The notes beneath the pieces were generated by a model. It worked only from the letters and a program-made list of their open reading frames with translations, searched no databases and had not been told where the DNA came from. A stretch of DNA of 64,000 nucleotides from assembly GCA_963971405.1 (NCBI GenBank), contig OZ020487.1:21871371-21935370 (forward strand). The letters are read 5' to 3'. Both the position numbers and the translations under genes were made by a program. Positions 1 to 10,870 of the stretch are shown here, in pieces. The stretch comes from Psococerastis gibbosa. Lineage: Eukaryota; Arthropoda; Insecta; Psocodea; Psocidae. Positions within the stretch are counted from its first letter, which is position 1. Each line of letters begins with the position of its first letter.

Positions 1-1166
1 CTCATAGCCTCCAGCCTCATACATGCTGGGAAGCGTTTTCGGAGCGAAAATAGATAATTAGAATTTCGTGATGTCTATTAATCATTGTCCGAATCCATAT
101 CATGTTTGGGAAAATTTCTAATTTCTTAAATTTTTTATAGTAAAAATATATTTCCCAATTGTTTACCAAAAAATGAACCTATTTTTCTTTTGGTTCTTAC
201 CCGTTTTTTCTCGTATTCTATTTAAATATATTGGAACAATTTGTCGTCCCATAGTTTCGGGATGGGCCCTTCGTTTTTTACTATCTTTTATCTGTCTATG
301 GGATAATTGTAAGAGTGGGCCGAAAGGAAAATTGGAAAAACTTCTTTATCTTTGAGGTCGTTTAAGATCTTCCGGACTGTGAGATTTGCACTGTTACCAC
401 TCCTTCTTTACCTCCTGCAGCATACTTGGTATTTCTATCGTTCTATCTTTTCGCGGCTAGTATTGTGCTTGGGTCATTATTTTCTTTACAAAGATGAACG
501 GACCCAATGAGGTTTAATTAAGCTACTTCAGCTGCTTTCAAGATAACCAATAATCAAGATTCAAGGTAACCCTAATATAATGGATATTATTTAGATACTT
601 CAGTTCAGAAAACCTCCTGCTGTATACAAGAACTGGTACTAACTTTGCCTGCCTGTGGTAAGTCAGGGAAAATAAGTTAGAAATCGTAGTAAGCAAACAT
701 AAAACTCTTTTGGTCTGTTTTACTCCACTTTTCTTTCTTACTTTATCTTCTAGCTGCCCGTTTCTAGCATCTCCAGAATCGGTGTTGTTTTAAGGTCTCG
801 CCAGTCTTCCTTGCCTCTTTGGAAAAATAATACTATGTGAGCGCTCTGGAGCCGGAGGATGTAAATACGGAATGACGAGACGAAGAATCCTACTTATCAT
901 CATACTGGGAGGAGAACCTGGAGAACTGCTCTCCAAGAATAAAGGGGTCATTTGGCGGTTGAGAGGTGGCCCTTGTACTGTCGAGGAGGTTACTGGCGTC
1001 CAAGGCATTCCATGCAAATTATCCATGCATCTGTGATCCGCGCCAAAGCTCTGCGTTGAATGGCCAACTAGTGGACGGCCTAATTTGATTGATAAGTCGC
1101 TGGGATTATTTTGAGATGGCTGGTTATGGGTGTAGGGGGATAGGAGTGGCCAGACTGTTTTCGGGG
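1..1166. other. No gene recognised
   Basis: AT-rich sequence with short open frames lacking family signatures. The dispersed repeat at 345-495 is the only structure seen. Confidence 0.5.
345..495. repeat. Dispersed repeat with a second copy at 6369-6517
   Basis: ATTGGAAAAACTTCTTTATC, TTTAAGATCTT, CTCCTGCAGCA and GGGTCATTATTTTCT run in the same order in both places with clear divergence. Neither copy has a conserved coding frame, so the source element is unknown. Confidence 0.55.
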
Positions 1167-1340
1167 GTGACTTACTTACTTACTTACTTATATAACGTGT
1201 CCTAGCCATGGCTTCTCCTAGTCTCGGGCAAACCAGAAGGTGGCCGTCGTCTTGTTGTTGCCCGCATTTGCAAGCCGGGTCTTCCGCCAGTCCGCACCTA
1301 CACAGGTTCGCGCGGCATCTTGTAACCGCCGTGTGACAAG
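1167..1340 (-). mobile_element. LINE 3' remnant: C-terminal zinc knuckle and (TTAC)n tail
   Basis: The minus-strand frame reads CHTAVTRCRANLCRCGLAED, then PACKCGQQQDDGHLLVCPRL, and stops at about 1185. The CxC...CxCG...HLLVCP arrangement is the usual C-terminal zinc knuckle of LINE reverse-transcriptase proteins. A short (GTAA)n run follows on the same strand, a common LINE 3' terminus. Only the last 50 or so codons survive. Confidence 0.7.
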
Positions 1341-1456
1341 AAAATTTAAGTATAAATGTGCAGAAAGGGCGAAATAGTCAGAAAGTTAGTGAAATTGTTG
1401 ACACAATAATTTATTGCCTATTCATTGCCGCATTGCGTTGGCGAAAAATAGCGCGA

Positions 1457-2100
1457 CAGAGGAGAAATTGCAAGAAAGTAAGGAAACATTATCATGTCAA
1501 CTCAAAGATTGAGAAAAATTAGGCACAAGCGACACTCAACATTAATTATATTATTATTATTTATTATATTAATATTATTATTATTAGTCATGTGTACAAC
1601 CATGCCGTGTTTTATATCTTAGCCCTCGACGTCAACATTAAAGAATCTTATTTTTAACGAAAATAAATTAATGCATTTTTTAAAATGAGTAAATTCAATA
1701 TTAGCCTATTGAAGGTCCAGTAGAGACCGGGCTGATGGGCCGTTGTCGAAATGAAGGCGAACTTCCAAACGTTTCGTCAACATCTGCGGTCGACATCTTC
1801 ATTGGAACTGCGTAGACTTCTAAGATTGTTTCTTGGAGGCTCAGCAGCAAAACTTGGCACATGACTCTATTAATATTGAGTGTCACCTGTGCCTAATTTT
1901 TCTTAATCTTTGAGTTGACATGTTTCATTATTTTCTTGCAATTTCTCCTGTGCGGGCAGAGGGATGTGCTGCTGAGCCTCCAAGATACAATCTTTGAAGT
2001 CTACGCAGTTCCAATGAAGATGTCGACCGCAGATGTTGAAGAAACGTTTGCCCGGATTCTACTGGTTCTTTAATCGAATCCGACAGTGAAAGCCTTTGCT
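1457..2100. mobile_element. Foldback element, copy 1, with interleaved inverted repeats
   Basis: Two pairs of long inverted arms are interleaved in the order A-B-A'-B'. A (about 1457-1543) pairs with A' (about 1875-1955), and B (about 1766-1848) pairs with B' (about 1968-2050). The arms include ATCTGCGGTCGACATCTTCA and its complement. The terminal motif around 1720 (GGGCTGATGGGCCG) and the 3' end GACAGTGAAAGCCTTTGCTG match copies at 12.2 and 23.6 kb. Short open frames exist on both strands only because the sequence is self-complementary. Confidence 0.7.
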
Positions 2101-2285
2101 GTTACAATATTAGCCTATGTTTAGAATAAAATATTCTAGCGAACATAGTCTCCTTAGAATTACAACGATTTCGCACCCAAACTGTCTGTTTTGATGTGCA
2201 CTTTCATCCTCTTACAATGCAGACAACGGACCATCCCGCAATACGCAATATACCGTAACTTGCACAGTCGCGTAGGCTATATAAT

Positions 2286-3099
2286 AAATTTTGCACGGTT
2301 TTTCAGGCTGAAGTCTGTGCCATTGCTGAGTGCTTAAGGGAAATTCTGAGAATGGAATATGAGAATAAGACCATTCACATTTTTTCTGATAGCCAGGCAG
2401 CTATTAAAGCTCTGGATTCTTACTGTACTAAATCAAAGTTAGTACGGGATTGTAAACAGCTCCTACTCAGAGTAAGTAAAAATAATAAACTTAAGTTGGA
2501 GTGGGTGCCGGGACACTCTGGAGTAGAGGGAAATGAACGAGCCGATGCATTAGCAAATATAGGTTCGGACTCAATATTTGTTGGACCAGAGCCAACCTGT
2601 GGTATATCCTATGGAAGTGTACGCACTATAGTTGACAGATGGATCCAGACCAAGAAAATTGAATCCTGGCACAATATGACAGAAAAACGAAGTCTAAAAA
2701 GACTTGGAATAAAACCATCAAAAAAACTTACCCAAAATTTGCTATTACTTGGCAGATTAGAAATAAGGAATATTGTTGGTTTGCTCACAGGGCACTGCCA
2801 CCTAAGGCATCATCTGTATAAACTCAAAGTCCACACGGGCAGTAGAGAATGTAGATGGTGTGAAATGGAGGACGAAACAGCAGAGCACGTTCTCTTAGAA
2901 TGTGAAGCTCTGGCCAAAAACCGTTTCAGGATACTGGGAATACCAGGGTCAGAAACGAAGACGATTCGTGAAGATCCAGTAGGAAAAACCCGCTCTTTCA
3001 TCAAGAAAGTGGGTATATTCCAGACATGAATCTCCATGACAAAGCGGCTGCAATAGATCTCAAAGGTCGACGCAACGAACCTTACCTTAAGGAGGCACC

Positions 3100-3137
<38 letters not shown>
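2286..3137 (+). mobile_element. 5'-truncated non-LTR retrotransposon with RNase H domain, poly(A) and target-site duplication
   Basis: The open frame continues upstream of the ATG at 2352 (VFQAEVCAIAECLREILRM), so translation of the full element started far upstream. Visible RNase H motifs are the QAE glutamate, the aspartate of FSDSQAA, and VPGHSGVEGNERADALAN with the last aspartate; the first aspartate is lost in the truncation. A C-terminal CRWC...HVLLEC zinc-knuckle-like motif precedes the stop at 3027-3029. The 3' UTR ends in a 34-nt poly(A). An 11-bp duplication, GGCTATATAAT, at 2275-2285 and 3138-3148 brackets the insert exactly, as expected for target-primed reverse transcription. The RNase H places it in the I/LOA/R1-like part of LINE diversity; the exact clade is not resolved. 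Confidence 0.92.
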
Positions 3138-3140
<3 letters not shown>

Positions 3141-3148
3141 TATATAAT

Positions 3149-3805
3149 TCTGATTAAGAGCAGCCTTAAAGAAAGTCATAGCAGCGGCTTTGAAATACAG
3201 AATTATTTTAATAAAATGCTTTTTCGATGTCGCATTATTAACCTCTTCAACAGTTTAATAGGCCAAGTATAAAAAAATCTGTCTCATTATTCTGAGGTTT
3301 CATATAAAAGACCGACAAGGAAATTCCCCGAAATGATGAATGAATGAATTGTTTATTTTCCATTTTTGCAAAAACAATATATTAAAAAAAAAAAAACAGT
3401 TTTGCCCTATGTGCTAGGCCTGATTCAGGGGATTTTTTTTTAAATTTAGACTAGATTAACAGATTTAAAGTAACTTAACTTCTTTGGAGCAATGAATGTA
3501 TTGTAGCACAGTGAAGAGTGAATCAATTTAATCGCGATTACCTGAGCTTTATAGCTACTAGCTTATCGGATGTCTCCAGTAAAGGCAGTAAAGCTATTAT
3601 GCGATTGCAACAGAGTTTTCAAGGATTCTCGATGCATTTCGCCAAGGTTGTTGAGGTTAGCTGCGGCTGTGTCAAATTAGCAAACACACCGTGGAAGAAA
3701 TCATTTCTGACTGCAGCCAGTAGGCACGAACCGCACCTGCAGTATGTGTGTATACCCAGGTTCAACATGCATTGCAATATTTGTTTTATTTTACGGACGT
3801 GCTGT
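3149..3805. other. No gene recognised
   Basis: The stretch holds A-runs and a 119-codon plus-strand frame starting at 3518 that has no domain signature and runs into a MITE fragment at its end. Confidence 0.5.
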
Positions 3806-3940
3806 CAAGGCCGTAGCCAGGGGAGGGGGGTTCATGGTGTTCAAACACCCCCCCCCCTCCGAAATGAAATGGCTTGACACTAGATAGAATTTTCAGAGGA
3901 GAAATAAAAACTACTATGTAATATCCAATGAAAAAAATTT
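3806..3940. mobile_element. Partial copy of the 22.06-kb TIR element
   Basis: AAGGCCGTAGCCAGGGGAGG, GGGTTCATGG, CCGAAATGAAATGGCTTGAC and ACTATGTAATATCCA run in the same order as the reverse complement of 22118-22258. The distal end is lost after TCCAATGAAAAAA. Confidence 0.65.
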
Positions 3941-4337
3941 ATATCTTTCTTTCTATTCAATATTCATTCATTTATGTGTTGATAGAAAGGGCATGAGAAA
4001 GGGTTGATAAAAAGGGCATAGAAAAATAGAGAAACAGCTCAGCGTGAGGATACCTCCGTCAAGGCGTCAACCATAGAAATAGAAAAACCTAACCTAACTT
4101 ACTTTTGCCTAACGTATAAAAACACGTTTTCTTGTGACATTATTTTTCTACGTAGAAGAACTGGAGTTCTACTTTTCGATTTCCCCTCAGTTTTCTACTT
4201 TCCCCTAGGAAAAACCAAACACAGTGAATACCCCTATCATTAAAAAGACTACCGCTATATTTATTAATTGTTCTATTTCGTATAAAAATCTAAAATAATG
4301 GCTTTTAATTCAACCATAGAAAAATTATGTCCATTCT

Positions 4338-4513
4338 CATTGTTTTGATTGGTGGCAAGTGGGCTGCATGATCTGATTGGTATAGGCCTCAAGCATTCAG
4401 CATTTACCAATGAAATACTTTCGTATAGAAATCCATAGAGAAATAACGTAAATTCCCAATGGTTTGATTGGTTAGGCAAGGTGATCTGATTCGTAGGGCC
4501 CAAGCATTTTTCT
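4338..4513 (+). repeat. Imperfect direct repeat
   Basis: TGTTTTGATTGGTGGCAAGT...GATCTGATTGGTATAGGCCTCAAGCATT (4338-4400) is echoed by TGGTTTGATTGGTTAGGCAA...GATCTGATTCGTAGGGCCCAAGCATT (4458-4508). A pyrimidine-rich tract follows at 4730-4790. Confidence 0.55.
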
Positions 4514-5020
4514 ATACGATGGTTGTCCATTGGGTCTTAAGTAACGGTCAACGTGAAAGTGTGCCTGTTTGCCAACGGCCAAATATTCATGCGAAAACAA
4601 TACCAATGATGTCAGAAAATCCATGGGATCGTGTGCATTCTGCAAAATTCTATGGCCTACCGTAGGCCACCTACGTCCATAAAACGTCCTTAAAATAATA
4701 CACAAGCAGTACAAACAATGGACAATGGACCCCCCCTTCCCACCCTCCTATACCCCCTCCTTTTTTACCTTCTTTCCCCCCTTTTTATATTCCACATACG
4801 ATAATTAAAGTGAAATTTTTTACTATGTATACTGCCGTTATTAAGTTATGGTTAACATGAAAAAAAGATTTTATAGTCTTATTGTTCGCCATTTGTATTG
4901 CAATAAAGTCGTTTATTCATTCATTCACAACGAAAATTTTGTGTAAAAAGGTGGTCTGGTCTAGTAGGAGGGAGTAATTCAAATCTAATAAATAATAGTT
5001 ATTAGATCACTAGTAATCAA

Positions 5021-5282
5021 GTAGTCAGAATGGCGTAGAAGTAACGACTCGGACTATCATCCAGAAGGTGACTGGTTCGAGTCCCACCCGAATGCCAAAC
5101 TTTTCTAGTGGTACAATTATTTATCTTCTGACTACCATGCTTCGGAGGGCATGTAAAGCCGGCGGTCCCGGCAGTCTTCCCTGACTGTCGATAGGTTAAA
5201 CAGGAGGCTGTTGATGCAACCTGAAAACTCCTGTACCACGGGTAGTACCACCCCGACACGAATTTACTTTACTTTTTACTTT
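5021..5282 (+). mobile_element. tRNA-derived SINE with 12-bp target-site duplication
   Basis: The 5' part resembles a tRNA, with a pol III A-box-like TGGCGTAGAAGTAACGACTC (5032-5051) and a B box GGTTCGAGTCC around 5072-5082. A central core, ATGCTTCGGAGGGCATGTAA followed by GCGGTCCCGG, is shared with the SINE at 25.9 kb. The 3' tail is a TTTACTTT repeat. A perfect ACTAGTAATCAA at 5009-5020 and 5283-5294 flanks the element, so its boundaries are firm. It would be mobilised by a partner LINE. Confidence 0.9.
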
Positions 5283-5836
5283 ACTAGTAATCAAAACAAT
5301 ATGGACGTTTATTTATATTTACTGACAACTACATCAGCTGTCTATCTATTTACAACTATCATAGTGTGTGAACTGTCAAGATACGATGGATGGCATTGAA
5401 AGTCAAGAGGTTTCAAATGCTGCTGGAATTAGAAAATAGCACACTAAGAATTGCTCTGATACGCTGCAGCTCATTTTCTTCACCCACACCGCTTGAGTGC
5501 ATCTGAGTGAATAATGTGAGAAATTGCAGTGCCATTATGAAGTGCATGCCAGCAAAGTCAGAAAATTGGCCCAAGGCCTCGCGGCATTGGGGCAATCGCT
5601 GCCTACGCCATACAGATGCATTTCCTGAGTAATCGGCCGGCTTTGAGAAGAAGCTTCTCAACGCGATTGAGGATGTTCTGGAATGAGAATGGCATTCAGA
5701 TGACCCTCCATAATTAGGTGCGTAAATTGTGTTATCAAAGACGAAGGAGAGCCATCCATACACATAGCTGGCTGCTTATAATCGTATATTGTGGTCCATA
5801 GCGGCGTAGGCAATTGCCTTTTCTATCCACCCCATT

Positions 5837-6182
5837 CAGGGCCGGATTAACCTTCTCTGAGCCCTTAGGCAACCCCCTCCCCCTCAATGGGCTCAATCTA
5901 TAGTCACACTAGGTAAGGGAACTAACATTGCAATTAAGAACTAATATCATAATAAATACGAAATACATCATATTTTTAGTTTCAGTGTATTTTTAGTATA
6001 CGATATATAGTTTTGGCGGGAAACCTTTATGTTTTAAAAATGAGAGTTATACAATATTACGAAAAACACATTTTTCAAGGTAGGCTAACTATTATGAAAA
6101 GTTTTGAAAAATTGCATAATAAATTTTTATTTTTTTATTTTGTGGGCCCCTAGGCAGGTGCCTAGTTGGTGATCCGGCACTA
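5837..6182. mobile_element. hAT-type MITE with 8-bp target-site duplication
   Basis: Terminal repeats CAGGGCCGGATTAACC (left) and TAGTGCCGGATCACC (reverse complement of the right end) bound 346 bp. ACCCCATT flanks both sides exactly (5829-5836 and 6183-6190). An 8-bp duplication with CAGGG/TAGTG termini is characteristic of hAT elements. The interior is AT-rich and non-coding, so the element is non-autonomous. Confidence 0.8.
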
Positions 6183-6519
6183 ACCCCATTGGGTTTCAGC
6201 ACTTTCAGCCGCTATCAGCAATGTCTCCTCATTGGTTTTTGCTCCTATCATACCAAAACATTGTCATATGCCCCTGAAGCCCACTTGGACACAAATAAAA
6301 GGGCCCCAACTTCTCAGAACAAAATTTTAATTTTAAAATACCACAAAAAATATAATCACATGGAAAATATTGGAAAAACTACTTTATCTTTGAGATTGTT
6401 TAAGATCTTTCTGACTGAGATTAACACTGTCACCACTTCTTCTTTAGCTCCTGCAGCAAATTTTTGGTGGGCCAAGAATCTTTTTATTGTTCCATCTTTC
6501 CGCGGCCAGTAGTGGGTCA

Positions 6520-7275
6520 TTGTTTTCTGCTCTCCGTTGCTTGTCTAACGTCCATTGCTTCATACCATATGGAAGGGCAGTGGAAACTGGCAATCGCTGA
6601 TTCTTTGAGTCAATGAGAATTCCGCTGTGAAAATACCATTTTTCTCTTCGTATGTGCAAGTTGACAAATGTGTGGTGCATCAGTAAAACTCGTAACAGTA
6701 TGTATTATGGCAGACGCACTGAGCACCATGAATGGCAAGAACTTGTTAATTAGTTGATAATGACCTTATTGTAGCTTTTTCGAAAGTGGCGATGATACGC
6801 TAATAGTGTCTCTAGCAGTCAACACAAGAAGACTTGTGGCTCGCCGTATAACACAATTTAACCATTTTCCGAACAAAAATTGTCAAAATATTAAAACAAA
6901 CAATTTATTGTGGAAATTGTTTTTTCTTTTAAATCGTTTCTGTTCCGTTAAGACCGAATCCGAGTACCCCCACTACGCGATATTGTACAAAGTCGATTTT
7001 TACAGGAAATATCTGAAGAACTATTTAGAAACTGACCTCCGTGTGTCTGCTGCAGACGGTGGAGCGTTGCACAAAACCGAGATGAATGGAGGAGTATTGC
7101 CGGGCCGGCCAGTCATCGAGAGCTGTTAAGTCAGAAGAAGAAGAAGAAGAAGAAGAAGAAGAAGAATAATCATTTCAAGTTCGTATTGCATTGAAAATGC
7201 TATCCTGTATAATAATGGCAGCGTATGGAATTTATTCGGGCATCAACTATTCATAATTTCTTAAAAAAAAATATT
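6520..7275. other. No intact gene
   Basis: A minus-strand ALPYGMKQWTLDKQRR string (about 6535-6590) faintly resembles the YG.E.WTL...R block after LINE reverse transcriptases. A 107-codon frame at 6806-7129 is unassigned. Confidence 0.4.
7133..7166 (+). repeat. (GAA)n microsatellite
   Basis: About eleven GAA triplets in a row. A shorter GAAGAAGAAGAAGAAAC lies at about 10586. Confidence 0.9.
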
Positions 7276-7283
7276 TTCAAGAC

Positions 7284-7441
7284 CAGGGACGGATCCAGCC
7301 CATTTGGGGGGGGGTAGTTGGGGTCAAAATAGAAGAAACATGTAGATGAAATAAGAGCGTAATAAATTAACTTCCGATAGATTTACTACATGGGGTCGCA
7401 ACCCCCCTCCCCTCCCTGCCCCTCCCCTGTATCCGTCTATG
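7284..7441. mobile_element. Short hAT-like MITE
   Basis: The left end CAGGGACGGATCCAG and the reverse complement of the right end, CATAGACGGATACAG, agree at 12 of 15 positions. Flanks TTCAAGAC and CCCAAGAC match at 6 of 8, consistent with an aged 8-bp duplication. The interior carries G-rich and C-rich runs. Confidence 0.6.
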
Positions 7442-7449
7442 CCCAAGAC

Positions 7450-8290
7450 ACGTTTTTTGTGAACCTGCTTGCTAAATTTCATTAAGAATCGACTGAGTAG
7501 TTTGACCACAAATCGACGAACAGAATGACAGACACACAGAAAATTCGCAAAAAATCAATTTTTTTGGTTCCTTGCCCAAAACGTGTAGATCCGTTAAAAT
7601 CTCGAAATCGACAATTTCGACCATCACAAAGCTTTCCATAAATAACTGACGTATAAATAGGAAAGCAATAATATTCAGTTATTTTATTTTTTCCCATAAC
7701 TACAACGGATAGGCCTGTGACTGTAAGGGCAAAGAGCGAAGTACAATGAAGGCGTGTTATGGGGCCCTGCCCATTGCTGGTAGTGAAGCGAAGCCACAAA
7801 TGACATGACATCATGCGGGGCCTTGACACTCGGCACACAAAACGTTCGCAAATAGTACCAGCGACTTCATTAACGTCAACATTTAAATGTTTGATCGTGG
7901 TCGTCAACGTTTATCGAAGCGCCACTCTAGTCAACGGCGGCTAATAATCTTATAGCTTTGATTTGCCAAGATGGCGGCTTTTATAGTATTTAACAAGAAT
8001 TAATGTTTGCACTCCAAGAGTCGCAATGTCTATAAATATATCCTTTACACATTTTGATGGTTTTGGAAAGATTTTCATCTCAAGATGGAAATGACATGGT
8101 TGTTCTGTTAAATGTACACTGAGATATCTTTTGCTAAAACTGGAAGGAAACAATTATAGGTTTGAGTGTTTATTCTTAGATTTTCCAGTCTAGCATCAGA
8201 GAGTATGTAACCAGTTAAGCCGAAGTTGGTGTAAGCAATAGAATCACTACGACTACCTATACGAGTTTATTTATTTACAATTTGTCGATG
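7450..8290. other. No gene recognised; unassigned 141-codon open frame
   Basis: The minus-strand frame 7482-7907 has no domain, signal or repeat pattern that I recognise. CCAAGATGGCGGC at about 7967 is a single strong YY1-like site. GACAGACACACAGAAAATTC (about 7528) is typical of dispersed insect repeats. Confidence 0.4.
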
Positions 8291-8292
8291 TT

Positions 8293-8549
8293 GAAAATAG
8301 CTATATACTTATTTTATTTTTTTTAAAGGTCTTGATATGATATGGGTGTCTTAGTTTTGCTTATTTCGGCTCATTGTATTGTACTTAACATTGAGCAATT
8401 GCTTCTGCGTGTTCATCGGTGTAAATGTAGCTAAAAAAAATTCATTCGACAAGAATACGAAAAATAGCCATATACTTATTTTATTTTTTTTAAAGGTCTT
8501 GATATGATATGGGTGTCATAATTTTGCTTATTTCGGCTCACTGTATTCA
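8293..8549 (+). repeat. Pair of about 88-bp direct repeats
   Basis: 8293-8380 and 8459-8547 share ATATACTTATTTTATTTTTT, AAAGGTCTTGATATGATATG and GCTTATTTCGGCTCA, with about five differences. They are separated by about 78 bp of unrelated sequence. Confidence 0.8.
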
Positions 8550-8642
8550 CACTCATTCATTCATTCCCCATGCATTATATCTTCATCTCCGGCGCTATAC
8601 AGCGTGAGCTTTAGCCTCTCGCTACCTCCCTCTCCAAACATT

Positions 8643-8864
8643 CTAGTCCCGCTCTCTATTATTGGTCCCATCCACTGTCTCCTCAATGATGGTGTGTACC
8701 AGATTCGGGTGCCCTACCAAATCCAAATCCTCCATCACCAAAAATGCTTGTACCGTCAAATGTTCCCACCAACTGATCAGAAGCATCCTTCTGTAACACC
8801 ACATTTCAAACGCTTCTAGCTTCTTCAGTTTCACTGCTATAGTCCAGGTTTCGCACCCGTGGGG
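8643..8864 (-). mobile_element. RTE-like LINE reverse-transcriptase C-terminal remnant
   Basis: The minus strand encodes HGCETWTIAVKLKKLEAFEM followed by WCYRRMLLISWWEHLT. This is the conserved block after the reverse-transcriptase core in RTE-type LINEs (GCETWTL...R.EAFEMWCYRRML.ISW.D..T). Similarity fades after about MED and the frame ends at 8643. No 3' end or target-site duplication was found, so this is an isolated internal fragment. Confidence 0.8.
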
Positions 8865-8869
8865 ATTAA

Positions 8870-10785
8870 TAATCTTATACTATTTGTAGTTGTTGTTAGT
8901 GCTGATAATAAAATTATACCTGGACTAAGAACTTTAAGACTGGAGAGGACAGGGATCTGCATATGGAGTATAGTATGCAATCAGATGAACAAAATAGACT
9001 AATCAACCACAAAGTGACATCTCAATGTGTGCCCCGTCTATCAAGCCCTGTTAATCTTGTCTGCCTCGTGATTAGCGCCCGGCCGGGCTTCCTTGCCAGT
9101 GCGGGTGGCTCGTTACCTAGACTACTTATTGTTGTTATCTCAGTTTTGGATTATGATATGTGAACGTTATACGGCCATTGTACTGGTATTTATTACCTTT
9201 ATAACATCATTTGCAGCCCCCGAAGAGTTCATTGAGTTTGATTCTTCGTGCTGGTGGGATTTAATAAATATTTCTAGGAATTCAATGAATTAAAATGGAA
9301 TTTGAGTTTTGTATGTTAGCACTGTATGGTTTGGCATTTTATTTGTGCGATTAATACCCATGAGCGTCACCAGCTATGATCAGGCAGGGGCACCTTCTAG
9401 AGGGAATTCGATGGCATATAGGGTATGACATGCATCCTACCTAATAGAGGTGCACATTTCTAAAACCTGTCAGTGTTGAAAAATTACATTAAATATCTTT
9501 CGCCTATCAGTTTCGCATAAAAATCCCTGCCCCAAAACTGAAACTTTTCTACGGAGTACCGTACTATATGACATAGTCCTGTATCAATGGACGAGACGAA
9601 ATCTTTGCAACATAAGTATTAAATTCGATAGAAATATAAACCAACCTATTTTGTTGAGTGGCCGAAACGCCCAAAATTCGCCTATATGGAAAATAAAGAT
9701 AATTTTCTTCCTTTCATCTTATTTTGAGGTGATCTAGGGGTGGCCAATGTAAAAATGTAATTCTGCATTCTCAGCTCTTACAAAATAAGAAAATGTATTA
9801 TTGAAAATAACGAATCTCAAAATAGATAATACATTTAAATTACGCGTACCCAGCTAAATCCAAATTTGGAAGACATTTTGCCATATCAGTCAGCTCTAGT
9901 ACCTGAACATCAGATGATGGTCTTGTGGAATAAAATATCACACTATTAGTTGCCACCTACACGTAATTTCCCCTTTCACCCACACCTCTTCTAAAACAGA
10001 TAGGCATGTACATGACTACGGGTATTAAGTGGTTATTAACTCCTAGGTCCAAGAGGTCAGTGGTCCAACCACCTACCTGGGTAGGTTGAGTGGTGTGCGG
10101 CTTGCCCCACCCCGTGTCAGCTACCATACAACACCTCTGATTGGACAAGAGCGTGTCGAATTTGCGGCTCCTATTGGTTAAAATTCTCGACATAACATAT
10201 CTGGACAATTTACCTCGGTCCATGTCAAGGCCTTGTTCGGTACTCACCCACCAGTGCTCCTTATGCGGCTGCATCCGCTTTAACTTGTGGTATAATATAA
10301 TTTGTATTTTAAAGGTATTCCATTTAATTTACACCTACGTAAATTCGAAGTCGATCTATTTTCCTATAAGGGCAATTTTTGTTGTAGTCCGAGCTTAAAA
10401 TGGTAATTGAGGAGTTATGAAACATATCAGTGGGAGTTTAATATCGTTAAATCGATGTTCAGTTTACCAAAATAAAATCATTAGACTAGAGACAATCAGA
10501 CGCCCCATCCACGAGAGTATTTGTTGTGTAAAAGTCAAATATTTCATAAAATATAGATAATGGAGCAATTAATGAGATGCCACGAAGAAGAAGAAGAAAC
10601 GATCCTATACTTTTTAACAATTTATCATTTTATGTAAACCTTTTTGCTTTTCTTACTATTCCATACTGTCCTGTGGGCCCACACCGTGGCCTGGGACTGT
10701 GTCCAACCATACTACTACTACTATTCCATGTAGAACAATAAAAAGACATTTTAATCAACATAAATAAATCACGTAAATAAATCTT
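8870..10785. other. No gene recognised
   Basis: Mixed AT-rich sequence. Open frames are at most 105 codons and without signatures. A (CTA)n run lies at about 10707-10722. Confidence 0.5.
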
Positions 10786-10789
10786 GACT

Positions 10790-10870
10790 TTTTGTTGTTC
10801 CACTACTAAGCCAGCCTAGCGGTGTTAGGGCTATAAAGCCCTCTCTTACCCTCAACTAGGATGACATAAC
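10790..10870 (-). mobile_element. LINE/SINE 3' tail fragment
   Basis: The reverse complement reads CTAGTTGAGGGTAAGAGAGG, GCTTTATAGCCCTAACACCG and then GGCTTAGTAG...AAAAAGTC. This is the same 3' module as at 26.02-26.09 and 19.48-19.60 kb. No coding or tRNA head is attached. Confidence 0.65.

Noticed and set aside
4085-4100. Telomeric (CCTAA)n
   Set aside because: Only two or three units here and at about 62.64 kb, far too short and internal.
7482-7907. 141-codon minus-strand open frame as a gene
   Set aside because: No domain, splice signals or conserved motif; the sequence overlaps dispersed-repeat text. Kept only as an unassigned stretch.
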